In this document: positions 32,042 to 39,382 of the stretch, piece by piece
Numbering within the stretch: the first letter of the stretch is position 1
How the letters are laid out: every line of letters begins with the position of its first letter
DNA from: a virus
Virus record (IMG/VR): IMGVR_UViG_3300025405_000009
Coordinates: 62,001-126,000 of that record
Length of the DNA: 64,000 bases
Direction: 5' to 3' (one strand)
Notes under the pieces: model-generated
The model's database searches: none
Seen by the model: the letters and a program-made list of their open reading frames with translations, nothing else
Told to the model about the DNA's origin: nothing
Program-made: the position numbers and the translations under genes

Positions 32042-32221
32042 ATGCCATACAATATACGTAAAGTCAAGGGTGGATATAAAGTTTGTAAAAAAATCGGAAA
32101 TAAGAAGTGTATGCCTGGAAAATCAGTAACAAGAGCTAAAGCTAAGGCTCGCATTTATGCTGCTCATATGAATGAAAATTTTAATGATACTGTAAATCGT
32201 ATTTTAAAGACTTTAATTTAG
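32042..32221 (+). CDS. Small basic protein (59 aa)
   Basis: MPYNIRKVKGGYKVCKKIGN then KKCMPGKSVTRAKAKARIYA: a conserved-looking short phage or viral protein with two Cys, rich in Lys/Arg. The C-terminal 16 residues (NENFNDTVNRILKTLI) resemble the tag sequences found at the N-termini of neighbouring proteins, which is notable. The ATG at 32042 is chosen, 7 bases after the previous stop. Function unknown; likely nucleic-acid binding and virion-associated by context. Confidence 0.7.
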   Translation: MPYNIRKVKGGYKVCKKIGNKKCMPGKSVTRAKAKARIYAAHMNENFNDTVNRILKTLI

Positions 32222-32330
32222 AGAGTTGCTTTTTTTGTCTAGTGATTAAGTAATATAGAATATATAGAAAATACTGAGCATATCGAAGAAGAGGAGCCAA
32301 AGACAACTTCTATATTTTTTTCAATTTAAG
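32222..32330. other. Intergenic region upstream of queD
   Basis: This stretch has no ORF with a usual start codon. It contains two inverted arms, TATATAGAA and TTCTATAT, about 40 bases apart, the second followed by a T-run. That could form a weak, long-looped terminator, but I would not call one. Confidence 0.3.
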
Positions 32331-32359
32331 TTGATTTACTAAAATATATCAGTTATAAT
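32331..32359 (+). promoter_or_regulatory. Sigma70-like promoter of queD
   Basis: -35 TTGATT (32331-32336), 17-base spacer, -10 TATAAT (32354-32359), 8 bases to the ATG at 32368. Confidence 0.75.
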
Positions 32360-32367
32360 AAAAATAT

Positions 32368-33102
32368 ATGAGTAATTATCAGTCAACTAAGCTTTTAGAG
32401 TTAGGTTCTTGTGCATTTAGACAATGGAGAGCTACATCACATTGTTCTAAGATTCACGGTTATCAATTACTTGCTAAATTTTATTTTGCTGCTTCATCAT
32501 TAGATGAAAAAAACTGGGTAGTAGATTTTGCTAGTCTTAAAACATTAAAATCTATTCTTCAACATCAATTTGATCATACATTATGTGTAGCTCAAGATGA
32601 TCCTTTATTAGAAACATTTCAATTGCTACATTCTCAAGGAGGTTGTGATCTTCGTATTATGGATTCTGTAGGTATTGAAAAAACTGCTGAGTTTTGTTTT
32701 AATGCTGCAACAAATTGGTTAAAAGAGAATTATGGTGAACGTTGTTGGGTAGAGAAAGTAGAAGTATTTGAGCATGAAGCTAATTCTGCCATTTATGTAA
32801 AACCAAATGTAATTACTCATTCATTTCAAATGCCAACATCATACGGTGGTGTAACACTTTTAAATGAAACAAAGGCAGTTAGTACAGTATCAACACCTGA
32901 TGTCTCAATTCCTGCAACAACTGTAACAGCTGAGATTCCTTCTACAACAGAAACAAATGTTCAGCCAACAGAAACACCAACTTCTATTGAAATTGCTCTA
33001 CTTCCTGATTTGCCTGCAGGACCAACAGGCGTAACTGTTGGTAGAGGTCAGGTAACCCAGGGATGGTCAAATCCATTTGGCGGTACAAGTTGGGGTGTCT
33101 AA
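32368..33102 (+). CDS. queD: 6-carboxytetrahydropterin synthase QueD with C-terminal extension
   Basis: Converts dihydroneopterin triphosphate to CPH4, the second preQ0 step. It has the zinc/catalytic string ATSHCSKIHGYQ (Cys and His), WVVDFASLKTL, FDHTLC, and EVFEHEANSAIYV with the conserved Glu. The catalytic domain ends near residue 155. The remaining ~90 residues are Thr/Pro/Val-rich and end in GGTSWGV, an extension absent from ordinary QueD proteins. The next gene starts in TAATG overlap. Confidence 0.92.
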   Translation: MSNYQSTKLLELGSCAFRQWRATSHCSKIHGYQLLAKFYFAASSLDEKNWVVDFASLKTLKSILQHQFDHTLCVAQDDPLLETFQLLHSQGGCDLRIMDSVGIEKTAEFCFNAATNWLKENYGERCWVEKVEVFEHEANSAIYVKPNVITHSFQMPTSYGGVTLLNETKAVSTVSTPDVSIPATTVTAEIPSTTETNVQPTETPTSIEIALLPDLPAGPTGVTVGRGQVTQGWSNPFGGTSWGV

Positions 33103-33518
33103 TGAACGCCGAGCATATGCAACAAATTTACGGCGGTGAGATAGGTGATTATCTTATACCTGTAAAAATTTTAAATAAAGAAAATACTTCAAGTTTAAAC
33201 CCAGCTGGAGACATAACCAACATTTATACCTCTCAAGTTCAAAATAAAGGTTCTATTGATACGAGTAATCTATTAGTACCTAATATAAATCTTTCATCTC
33301 TAATTGATCAAAGACCACCCGATCCAATGCAGCAAATGCTTAATCAAACATTAACTAAAATTGCTCAAGAGGTAGGTTTAGAAGGTGAACTGAGCGTAAA
33401 TTTTAAAAAGACACCTGAGCTTGTATTACCAAAAGATCAAACACCTGATGATATTAAACAAGCTCAGGATAGTATTGCTGCTGCTTTAGCTGAGCTAAAG
33501 GCTATGGGTGCTGTTTAA
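33102..33518 (+). CDS. Hypothetical protein coupled to queD (138 aa)
   Basis: Starts MNAEHMQQIYGGEIGDYLIP. The protein is polar with a helical C-terminus (MQQMLNQTLTKIAQEVGL, DDIKQAQDSIAAALAELKAM). No motif recognised. The ATG overlaps the queD stop codon (TAATG). The ending overlaps the convergent phoH gene by 17 bases. Translational coupling to queD suggests shared timing but not necessarily shared function. Confidence 0.6.
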   Translation: MNAEHMQQIYGGEIGDYLIPVKILNKENTSSLNPAGDITNIYTSQVQNKGSIDTSNLLVPNINLSSLIDQRPPDPMQQMLNQTLTKIAQEVGLEGELSVNFKKTPELVLPKDQTPDDIKQAQDSIAAALAELKAMGAV

Positions 33519-34296
33519 CAGACATTGTTGTATACATAATGTCTTTAAAGACATGTGTAACATATCTACACAATGCAGAACGTACAATATGATCTTCCGT
33601 TAATTCCACACAATGTACACCATGTGTTTTAGCTTCTTCGGTATCAAAAGCTTTATATACAGCATTGAAACCTGATTTACCATACGGAAGATCCGATTGA
33701 TCAGGATCACCACATATAATCATTTTACTAAACTCACCCATACGAGTTAAAAGTGTTTGAAGTTCACGGGTTGTTAAATTTTGACTTTCATCACAACAAA
33801 TAAATTTTACAGCAAAGTGTAAACCACGTGCAAAGTTAATAGGACAGATTGTTATTCTATTATCTTTATGTAAACGATGAATTTGAGGTTGAATTATAAG
33901 CTCAGAAAATTTTTCATTAAAAGGTGTCATATAAACATTAACTTTTTCATTAATATCACCTGGAAGGTAACCAAGCTTTGAATCTGAACTTTCAACAGCT
34001 GAACGTACAAGTACAATATCTGATACTTTCTTCATATTAAGAAGCTGTAACCCAAGATACATAGAAAGAATTGTCTTAGATGTACCAGCAGGACCTTTAA
34101 GGATCATTAATTTTGTATCCTTATCTAAAAAAAGATTAATTATCTCTTTTTGCTTATCTGTCCAAGGGAGTTCTTTGACATTGAGAGTAAAATCAATTTT
34201 TTCTCTCTGAGCTACATATAGTGATGTGTCAGCTGGTTTTTCAACCGAACTAGCACCCGATGGTGGGGCTGTTTTCACAGCCTTCTTCTTTTTCAT
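33502..34296 (-). CDS. phoH: PhoH-like ATPase
   Basis: PhoH-family P-loop ATPase, common in marine phages. Walker A is LKGPAGTSKTILSMY (about residues 63-77). VLVRSAVESSDSKLGYLPGD is a family signature, Walker B is FICCDESQNLTTRELQTLL, and MIICGDPDQSDLP is sensor-like. The N-terminal ~35 residues are a basic/Ser/Pro extension. The role in phage is uncertain (RNA-related or stress). A late-type ATTAAATA box lies 7 bases before the ATG. Confidence 0.92.
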   Translation of the reverse strand: MKKKKAVKTAPPSGASSVEKPADTSLYVAQREKIDFTLNVKELPWTDKQKEIINLFLDKDTKLMILKGPAGTSKTILSMYLGLQLLNMKKVSDIVLVRSAVESSDSKLGYLPGDINEKVNVYMTPFNEKFSELIIQPQIHRLHKDNRITICPINFARGLHFAVKFICCDESQNLTTRELQTLLTRMGEFSKMIICGDPDQSDLPYGKSGFNAVYKAFDTEEAKTHGVHCVELTEDHIVRSALCRYVTHVFKDIMYTTMSVKQHP

Positions 34297-34303
34297 CTAC
34301 AAA

Positions 34304-34311
34304 TATTTAAT
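34304..34311 (-). promoter_or_regulatory. Late-type promoter box (ATTAAATA)
   Basis: Minus-strand ATTAAATA, 7 bases before the phoH ATG at 34296. Confidence 0.4.
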
Positions 34312-34322
34312 CAATTTGAGCC

Positions 34323-34351
34323 TTGATTTACGTAGGTAAAGCAGTTAATAT
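34323..34351 (+). promoter_or_regulatory. Sigma70-like promoter of queE
   Basis: -35 TTGATT (34323-34328), 17-base spacer, -10 TAATAT (34346-34351), 10 bases to the ATG at 34362. Confidence 0.6.
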
Positions 34352-34361
34352 TATACTCAAT

Positions 34362-35141
34362 ATGATTGATATTAATACAGAGACATTATTTTTGTCTGAC
34401 GATAAAGTGTTCTATACCATTGAAGGAGAAGGAGAATATGTAGGTGTTCCTTCTGTGTTTATGCGTATGTCAATGTGTAATTTAACGTGCATTGGTTTTG
34501 CTTCTGAGGATTCACCGAATGGATGTGATTCATTTATTTCTTGGTCGGTAAAAAATAAAATGAAATTTGTCGAAATTTTCCAACTTATGGAAGATAATAA
34601 TTATATTGAACATCTTCGTAATAGAGCTATTTTAAAACTTACAGGTGGTGAACCAATTATTCAGGAAAAGCAATTGCTTAAATTTATTGCAGCGTTTCAA
34701 GAACGATATAATTTTATTCCACGTATTGATTTTGAAACAAATGCTACAATTATGCCTGATAATAAATGGCTTTCACCTTGTGATCATGTTGATGGATTAT
34801 ACAGTGCAACCTTTACTACATCTCCTAAACTTCGTTCAAATGGAGATCCAGAAGATAAAACATATAAACCTGAGGTTCTTAAATGGCATGTAAGAAATAA
34901 ATCTGGATTTAAGTTCGTTATTAATAAAGCAGAAGACATTAATGAAATTTGGGAAAAGTATGTAGATGATAATCGTGGTATTAATGTGACTAGAAATCGT
35001 ATTTGGTTTATGCCTTGTTGTGGTTCACGTGAAGAGCATGTTGAAAACGCTCCTGCAGTAGCTGAATATGCTAAAGCTATGCACGTTAACTTTAGTCCAC
35101 GGTTACAACTTTTGATTTGGAATAAAGCCTTGAAAGTTTAG
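34362..35141 (+). CDS. queE: 7-carboxy-7-deazaguanine synthase QueE (radical SAM)
   Basis: Radical-SAM enzyme converting CPH4 to CDG. VFYTIEGEGEYVGVPSVFMR is the family N-terminus, LTGGEPIIQE the SAM/glycine motif, and FETNATIMP matches the later strand. The cluster-binding cysteines are unusual: CNLTC is followed by an 11-residue insert before CDSFISW, giving CX3CX11C instead of CX3CX2C. The ATG at 34362 follows the promoter by 10 bases; an earlier in-frame start at 34323 lies inside the -35. It acts between queD and queC. Confidence 0.9.
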   Translation: MIDINTETLFLSDDKVFYTIEGEGEYVGVPSVFMRMSMCNLTCIGFASEDSPNGCDSFISWSVKNKMKFVEIFQLMEDNNYIEHLRNRAILKLTGGEPIIQEKQLLKFIAAFQERYNFIPRIDFETNATIMPDNKWLSPCDHVDGLYSATFTTSPKLRSNGDPEDKTYKPEVLKWHVRNKSGFKFVINKAEDINEIWEKYVDDNRGINVTRNRIWFMPCCGSREEHVENAPAVAEYAKAMHVNFSPRLQLLIWNKALKV

Positions 35142-35158
35142 TATAACGATACTAAATA
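35130..35158 (+). promoter_or_regulatory. Promoter of the P-loop kinase gene
   Basis: -35 TTGAAA (35130-35135), 17-base spacer, -10 TAAATA (35153-35158), 7 bases to the ATG at 35166. The TAAATA could also be read as a late box (ACTAAATA), so the class is ambiguous. Confidence 0.55.
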
Positions 35159-35165
35159 GTACAAC

Positions 35166-35909
35166 ATGAGAATTGCAATTGTAGGATCCGCTTGTCAAGG
35201 TAAAACAACTCTTGTCAATGATATTATTAAAACTTGGCCTGCTTACAAAGCTCATGAGTCTGGATATAGAAAAACTGTAAAAGAAAACAATCTTTTAATT
35301 AATAAAGAAACAAATAAAATTACACAAGAAACTATTTTAAAATGTCTCGTTGATGATTTAAAAAATTATTCACCAGGTGATAAAGTTTTATTTGATCGCT
35401 GTCCATTAGATAATATTGTTTACTCTCTTTGGGCTGAGGAAAAGAGTACTTCAGATATTACGGGAGAATTTATTAAAGAATGTATTCCTCTTGTTCAAGA
35501 GAGTATGCATAACATAGATATTATTTTTTATTTACCAATTACAAAAGCAGCTCCAGTTATTCCTATTCCAAGGGAAAATCGAGAAGTAGATTATAATTTT
35601 ATTGCTGAAATTGATAATATTTTTAAGGCTATATCACATCAATATTATAGAACTGGAGCTTCTCCATTCTTCCCTAAAGAAGATAGACCGCCAATTATTG
35701 AAATTTTTGGTACACCTGAAGAGCGTATTGAGATGATTAGACTTTATCTTGATGATAGTGGTGATTTAGTTAATGATGAAAATAGTGTTTTAAATACAGA
35801 AAATTTAGATCTTATTGAAAAATTGTTAGCAGATCATAAAGAAATTAAAATTGAAGATGAAGAGTGGGAGAAATTTAAAGGTAATATAATTGTTCCGCCG
35901 CCTAAATAA
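35166..35909 (+). CDS. P-loop NTPase/kinase, AAA_28-like
   Basis: Walker A is VGSACQGKTTLVND (about residues 6-19). VLFDRCPLDNIVYSLW resembles the DR-containing lid/substrate motif of NadR- and deoxynucleoside-kinase-like proteins. IIFYLPI marks the next strand. An acidic C-terminal extension (about 195-247) ends in PPPK. It could phosphorylate a nucleoside or nicotinamide riboside; the substrate cannot be assigned. The gene following begins 4 bases later. Confidence 0.75.
   Translation: MRIAIVGSACQGKTTLVNDIIKTWPAYKAHESGYRKTVKENNLLINKETNKITQETILKCLVDDLKNYSPGDKVLFDRCPLDNIVYSLWAEEKSTSDITGEFIKECIPLVQESMHNIDIIFYLPITKAAPVIPIPRENREVDYNFIAEIDNIFKAISHQYYRTGASPFFPKEDRPPIIEIFGTPEERIEMIRLYLDDSGDLVNDENSVLNTENLDLIEKLLADHKEIKIEDEEWEKFKGNIIVPPPK
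35901..35908 (+). promoter_or_regulatory. Late-type promoter box (CCTAAATA)
   Basis: CCTAAATA, overlapping the upstream stop codon and 5 bases before the GTG at 35914. Confidence 0.45.
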
Positions 35910-35913
35910 TGGT

Positions 35914-36150
35914 GTGGATAGTTTTAATAAACAATTTAAATTAATTTTAGAAGATTTGGAAATGCCAAATCGTATTGATGTACGTAAGCGTATTTTTTAT
36001 CCAAAAAAACTTAGAGGTATGCTTTCAAAAGAATTTATTGAATGCTTTAAAGCTGAACGCAAACGCCTTATTGAAGATAATGGAATGAGCGCTAAACAAG
36101 TTAATCAAGGAATAGCTAAAGCGCTATTATTTTTCCATTCACGTTTTTAA
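35914..36150 (+). CDS. Putative head-packaged small protein with capsid tag (78 aa, GTG start)
   Basis: With the GTG at 35914 the product begins MDSFNKQFKLILEDLEMP, a strong tag match (ILE at 11-13). The body is basic and helical: RKRIFYPKKLRGMLSKEFIE, AERKRLIEDNGMSAKQVNQG. A TTG at 35890 would lengthen it but place the late box inside the gene. It ends at 36150, directly abutting the convergent fibre gene. Function unknown. Confidence 0.65.
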   Translation: MDSFNKQFKLILEDLEMPNRIDVRKRIFYPKKLRGMLSKEFIECFKAERKRLIEDNGMSAKQVNQGIAKALLFFHSRF

Positions 36151-37089
36151 TTACGCAATAACAGTTAAAGGTATAACTATATTTAAAATCCAATATACTG
36201 TAACATCTACAGATTGAGATACTCCAATATTAACTTCAAAAGTTAATCCATCATTTATACCTGAAGAGCTTGTGTATGTTCTAATTGTATTAGGTGTAAT
36301 TATTGGAGTAACATTATATGGTATATTAACTGTACCAGTTATAGTGCTACTATTAACTAAATTATTAAAATCAGATCCTGTCAATACATTAAGAATAGAA
36401 CTATTACTCCCCGGTTCAAAACCACCAGATAAATATGCAAGTTGGGATAATGCCGATAGTGCTGAAAGAGTGCTAGGAGATAATATTGATGTTATTAAAA
36501 CACTACTTAAAGTAGGTACAAAATCAGAAGTTAAACTTATATGAGCCGGAGTAATTTGTCCATTGGCATAACTCTGCGGCGGTGATTTAAAGAATGAATC
36601 AACAAAAATTTCAGCCGTTGTACTACCAGCCGGTATAAGAATATTTCCATACCCTTGTATTACAGTTGAAACACCATAACCTTTTAAGATACTACTAACA
36701 TAAAGTGGTATATCCTGACTATAGAGCTGTAAATAAGTAGGATCTTGTTGTACATTAGAAGTAGCGCTTAGAATAAGACCATTTTGTATTGAAAATTGAT
36801 TATAAAATCCAGTCGGTAAAGTAGTACCGGGACCGGCTGGAGTTGTAAAGTTACCTGCAGTAATAGAATTAACTAACAATGTATTCAAAATAGAACTCTT
36901 ACCGGATAAAACACCAGTTACAGTAGCATTTCCAGATACATCAGTTTTTACAACATTAAAATTATCGAATGTAATAGTCTGAGTACCGTTTGTAGTTTGT
37001 AAAACTAACAAATCAGAACCTACAGCAAGTTGTGATTTAGGGAGATTTACAATATTAACTGTATTACTATTGGTAGGTGTAATTGCCAT
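36151..37089 (-). CDS. Tail-fibre-like or appendage structural protein (312 aa)
   Basis: Rich in Thr, Ser, Val, Asn and Gly with short beta-strand repeats (NATVTGVLSGKSSILNTLLV, TITGTVNIPYNVTPIITPN), typical of trimeric fibre proteins. The N-terminus MAITPTNSNTVNIVNLPKSQ resembles the fibre gene at 62190-63779 (MAITITTDTVVKI) and could be a shared attachment segment. No enzymatic motif. Expressed from a late-type box 6 bases before the ATG. Confidence 0.65.
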   Translation of the reverse strand: MAITPTNSNTVNIVNLPKSQLAVGSDLLVLQTTNGTQTITFDNFNVVKTDVSGNATVTGVLSGKSSILNTLLVNSITAGNFTTPAGPGTTLPTGFYNQFSIQNGLILSATSNVQQDPTYLQLYSQDIPLYVSSILKGYGVSTVIQGYGNILIPAGSTTAEIFVDSFFKSPPQSYANGQITPAHISLTSDFVPTLSSVLITSILSPSTLSALSALSQLAYLSGGFEPGSNSSILNVLTGSDFNNLVNSSTITGTVNIPYNVTPIITPNTIRTYTSSSGINDGLTFEVNIGVSQSVDVTVYWILNIVIPLTVIA

Positions 37090-37095
37090 TTAAAA

Positions 37096-37103
37096 TATTT
37101 ATG
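37096..37103 (-). promoter_or_regulatory. Late-type promoter box (CATAAATA)
   Basis: Minus-strand CATAAATA, 6 bases before the ATG at 37089. Confidence 0.55.
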
Positions 37104-37124
37104 TTAAAATACATAATTACAACT

Positions 37125-37994
37125 ATGGATGCTAAAATTGGAGTAGGAATAATTACCTGTAATAGACCTCAGTATTTAAAAGGTCTTTTAGATTCTATTC
37201 CTCAAGACAGTAATATCAGTGAATTAATTGTTATTAATGATGGTACACCGTTAAGTGAGGATCTTCCATATGTTGGTAAGGATTATGATTTTAGCCATGT
37301 AGCTTGGATTCAAAATAAAGAAAATCTTGGTGTTGGTAAATCAAAAAACAAAGCTTTAAAATATCTTTTTAATAAAGGCTGTGATTATCTCTTTCTTATA
37401 GAGGACGATATGATTATCCTTGATCCTACAGTGTTTAAACAGTATATTGATGCATATAAAGTATCTGGTATTCAGCATTTTAATTATGGTCCCGGATCAC
37501 CTTTTAACCGTAAACAAACTATTAAAAACTTTGATTTACATAACCGTCATCTATTGAATCAAGATACAGAACCAAATCCAAAGCTTATACTAGATTATAA
37601 GACTTGTAAAATTGCATTATATGAGCATACTGTTGCTATGTTTTCTTTTTTTACAAGAGAGGTTATAGAAAAAGTAGGTTATATTGATGAACAATTTTAT
37701 AATGCTTGGGAACATGTAGATCATACATATTGTATTATTAAAGCAGGTTATCATCCTCCATTTTGGTGGTTTGCTGATTTAGCTAACAGTCATGAATTAC
37801 TTACAGAGGCCCCAGGTGCTATTGATAATTCATCTATTGCAAATAAATCTGAACAGTGGGAGAAAAATGTTTATGGAGGTAGAGAATTATACCTTAAAAA
37901 ACATGGTCACTATCCAAATCAACCACCTTATATTAGTGAAACACAAGTAATAGAAACAGTAAAACAAATAAAAAATGATATTAGAAGAAAATAA
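37125..37994 (+). CDS. Glycosyltransferase family 2
   Basis: GT-A transferase. IGVGIITCNRPQYLKGLL and ELIVINDGTP form the nucleotide-binding start; the metal motif is FLIEDDMII (about residues 92-100). EQFYNAWEHVDHTYCIIKAG has the acidic catalytic-base region. It opens the 11-kb sugar cassette. The ATG at 37125 is chosen over 37083 and 37101, which lie in the divergent fibre-gene promoter. Sugar and acceptor unknown. Confidence 0.85.
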   Translation: MDAKIGVGIITCNRPQYLKGLLDSIPQDSNISELIVINDGTPLSEDLPYVGKDYDFSHVAWIQNKENLGVGKSKNKALKYLFNKGCDYLFLIEDDMIILDPTVFKQYIDAYKVSGIQHFNYGPGSPFNRKQTIKNFDLHNRHLLNQDTEPNPKLILDYKTCKIALYEHTVAMFSFFTREVIEKVGYIDEQFYNAWEHVDHTYCIIKAGYHPPFWWFADLANSHELLTEAPGAIDNSSIANKSEQWEKNVYGGRELYLKKHGHYPNQPPYISETQVIETVKQIKNDIRRK

Positions 37995-38562
37995 ACTCGA
38001 TAGTCAAGACGTAAGAGAGTTTGAAGAACTCTTAAAAGAATACGTTAAGATAAACCCATCAAAAATAATAGAAATCGGCTCCATGTATGGTTGGTCATTG
38101 CAGCATTTTATACACTACGGAGCTGATGAGTCTACCGTACTAGCAATTGATCTGCCTGTTAGAATGTTTGTTGGTCCTACAGATTGGAGAGTAGCTATAC
38201 AGGAAGATAATTATAAAAATGTTTGGCCTAAATGGGCAAAAGCTAAAAAGAGTAAACTTTATTTAATTCCTGATGCTTCTCAAAAAGATTCTACAGTTAA
38301 GCAAACTAAAGAAATTTTTAATAATGAACAAATTGATTTTTTATTCATTGATGGTGATCATCGCTATGAAGCCATTAAACAGGACTTTATTTTATACTCA
38401 CCTTTAGTCCGTAAAGGGGGTATTGTAGCATTTCATGATATTGGTGAACGTGAAGAAGGTGGAGGTGCTAAATTTTGGAAAGAAATAAAAAATAATTATA
38501 CACATAAAGAAATTTTAATAAATGAAAAAAAAGAAAAAGGTATAGGAGTGTTATATGTTTAA
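37975..38562 (+). CDS. SAM-dependent methyltransferase (Methyltransf_24-like)
   Basis: Class I methyltransferase fold. SKIIEIGSMYGWSLQHFIHY is motif I (Gly-rich SAM loop), ESTVLAIDLP has the acidic residue after strand 2, and DFLFIDGDHRYEAIKQDF with RKGGIVAFHDI matches the Methyltransf_24/cephalosporin-hydroxylase-like group, whose D-G-D-H can bind metal. It probably methylates a sugar or small molecule in the cassette. It overlaps the genes on both sides (20 and 8 bases). Confidence 0.8.
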   Translation: MILEENKLDSQDVREFEELLKEYVKINPSKIIEIGSMYGWSLQHFIHYGADESTVLAIDLPVRMFVGPTDWRVAIQEDNYKNVWPKWAKAKKSKLYLIPDASQKDSTVKQTKEIFNNEQIDFLFIDGDHRYEAIKQDFILYSPLVRKGGIVAFHDIGEREEGGGAKFWKEIKNNYTHKEILINEKKEKGIGVLYV

Positions 38563-39379
38563 AAAAATTGCTGTAGGTACAAATTTATTTGGTAGCAATA
38601 AAGCACAAGATTTAGCATCTGAAAGTTTAATCAAATGTAAAGCTAAATTTCCAGATAATATAGATCTGTTTAATATTCAGTTTGAAAATGGTAAAGATCT
38701 TACCGAGCATCCTGATTTTAAAACATTACGTTGTTTAAAACGAACAAGTAAGGCAGTTTGTAACGGTAAGCGTGAATTGCCTATTGTGCGCGATATGTTT
38801 GATGAATTAGCAAATCTTGGATATGATTATTTTTGTTTTGTTAATTCTGATATAATTGTTACACCTAAATTTTTTACGGAAATATTTGATAATGATCACA
38901 CCGCATACATCGGTTCAAGATTAGCTATAGAAGGTGAAATTAATGATTTAAATTTTTCAATTAAACTTAATGATCCAACATCATCGCCTGTTAGAAATAG
39001 TCATTATCAAGTTTCAGGATTTGATACATTTACAATTAATACAGAATGGTGGAATAAAAACCGTGAATTGTTTCCAGAATACGTATATGCAGTTGTGTAT
39101 TGGGATACACATTACGCTACAATTTTGCTTAAAAATACTGATACTTTTATGCAAAATAAAACACCTACCTTGTTTCATATTATACATGAAGATAGATCTT
39201 CAGCACCTGGAGTTGAATTTACTTATAATCAAAGCACATTTGCAGAAAAACATACAAAAGACTTTAATGATTGGCACCAATACTTTTTTAGTGTTTTAGT
39301 AAAAAGAGGGGAACATAATAACTTTTTATATCCTGCTATAAACGAAGTTGCATTACAAAAGATATATTTTAAACTCTAA
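38555..39379 (+). CDS. Glycosyltransferase-like protein (GT-A)
   Basis: Starts KKIAVGTNLFGSNKAQ, with ELPIVRDMFDELANLGYDYF leading into the metal-like motif FVNSDIIVTP (N-S-D replacing D-x-D). Downstream are TFTINTEWW and DTHYATILL. The layout matches GT-A transferases in phage sugar cassettes; the family is not assigned. It ends 3 bases before the next transferase gene. Confidence 0.65.
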   Translation: MFKKIAVGTNLFGSNKAQDLASESLIKCKAKFPDNIDLFNIQFENGKDLTEHPDFKTLRCLKRTSKAVCNGKRELPIVRDMFDELANLGYDYFCFVNSDIIVTPKFFTEIFDNDHTAYIGSRLAIEGEINDLNFSIKLNDPTSSPVRNSHYQVSGFDTFTINTEWWNKNRELFPEYVYAVVYWDTHYATILLKNTDTFMQNKTPTLFHIIHEDRSSAPGVEFTYNQSTFAEKHTKDFNDWHQYFFSVLVKRGEHNNFLYPAINEVALQKIYFKL

Positions 39380-39382
39380 AAC

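Noticed and set aside
32222-32330. Short open frame encoding an acidic peptide ending TTSIFFSI
   Set aside because: No ATG, GTG or TTG start in the open stretch; the frame is closed upstream by a stop. It is likely non-coding leader or spacer upstream of the queD promoter.
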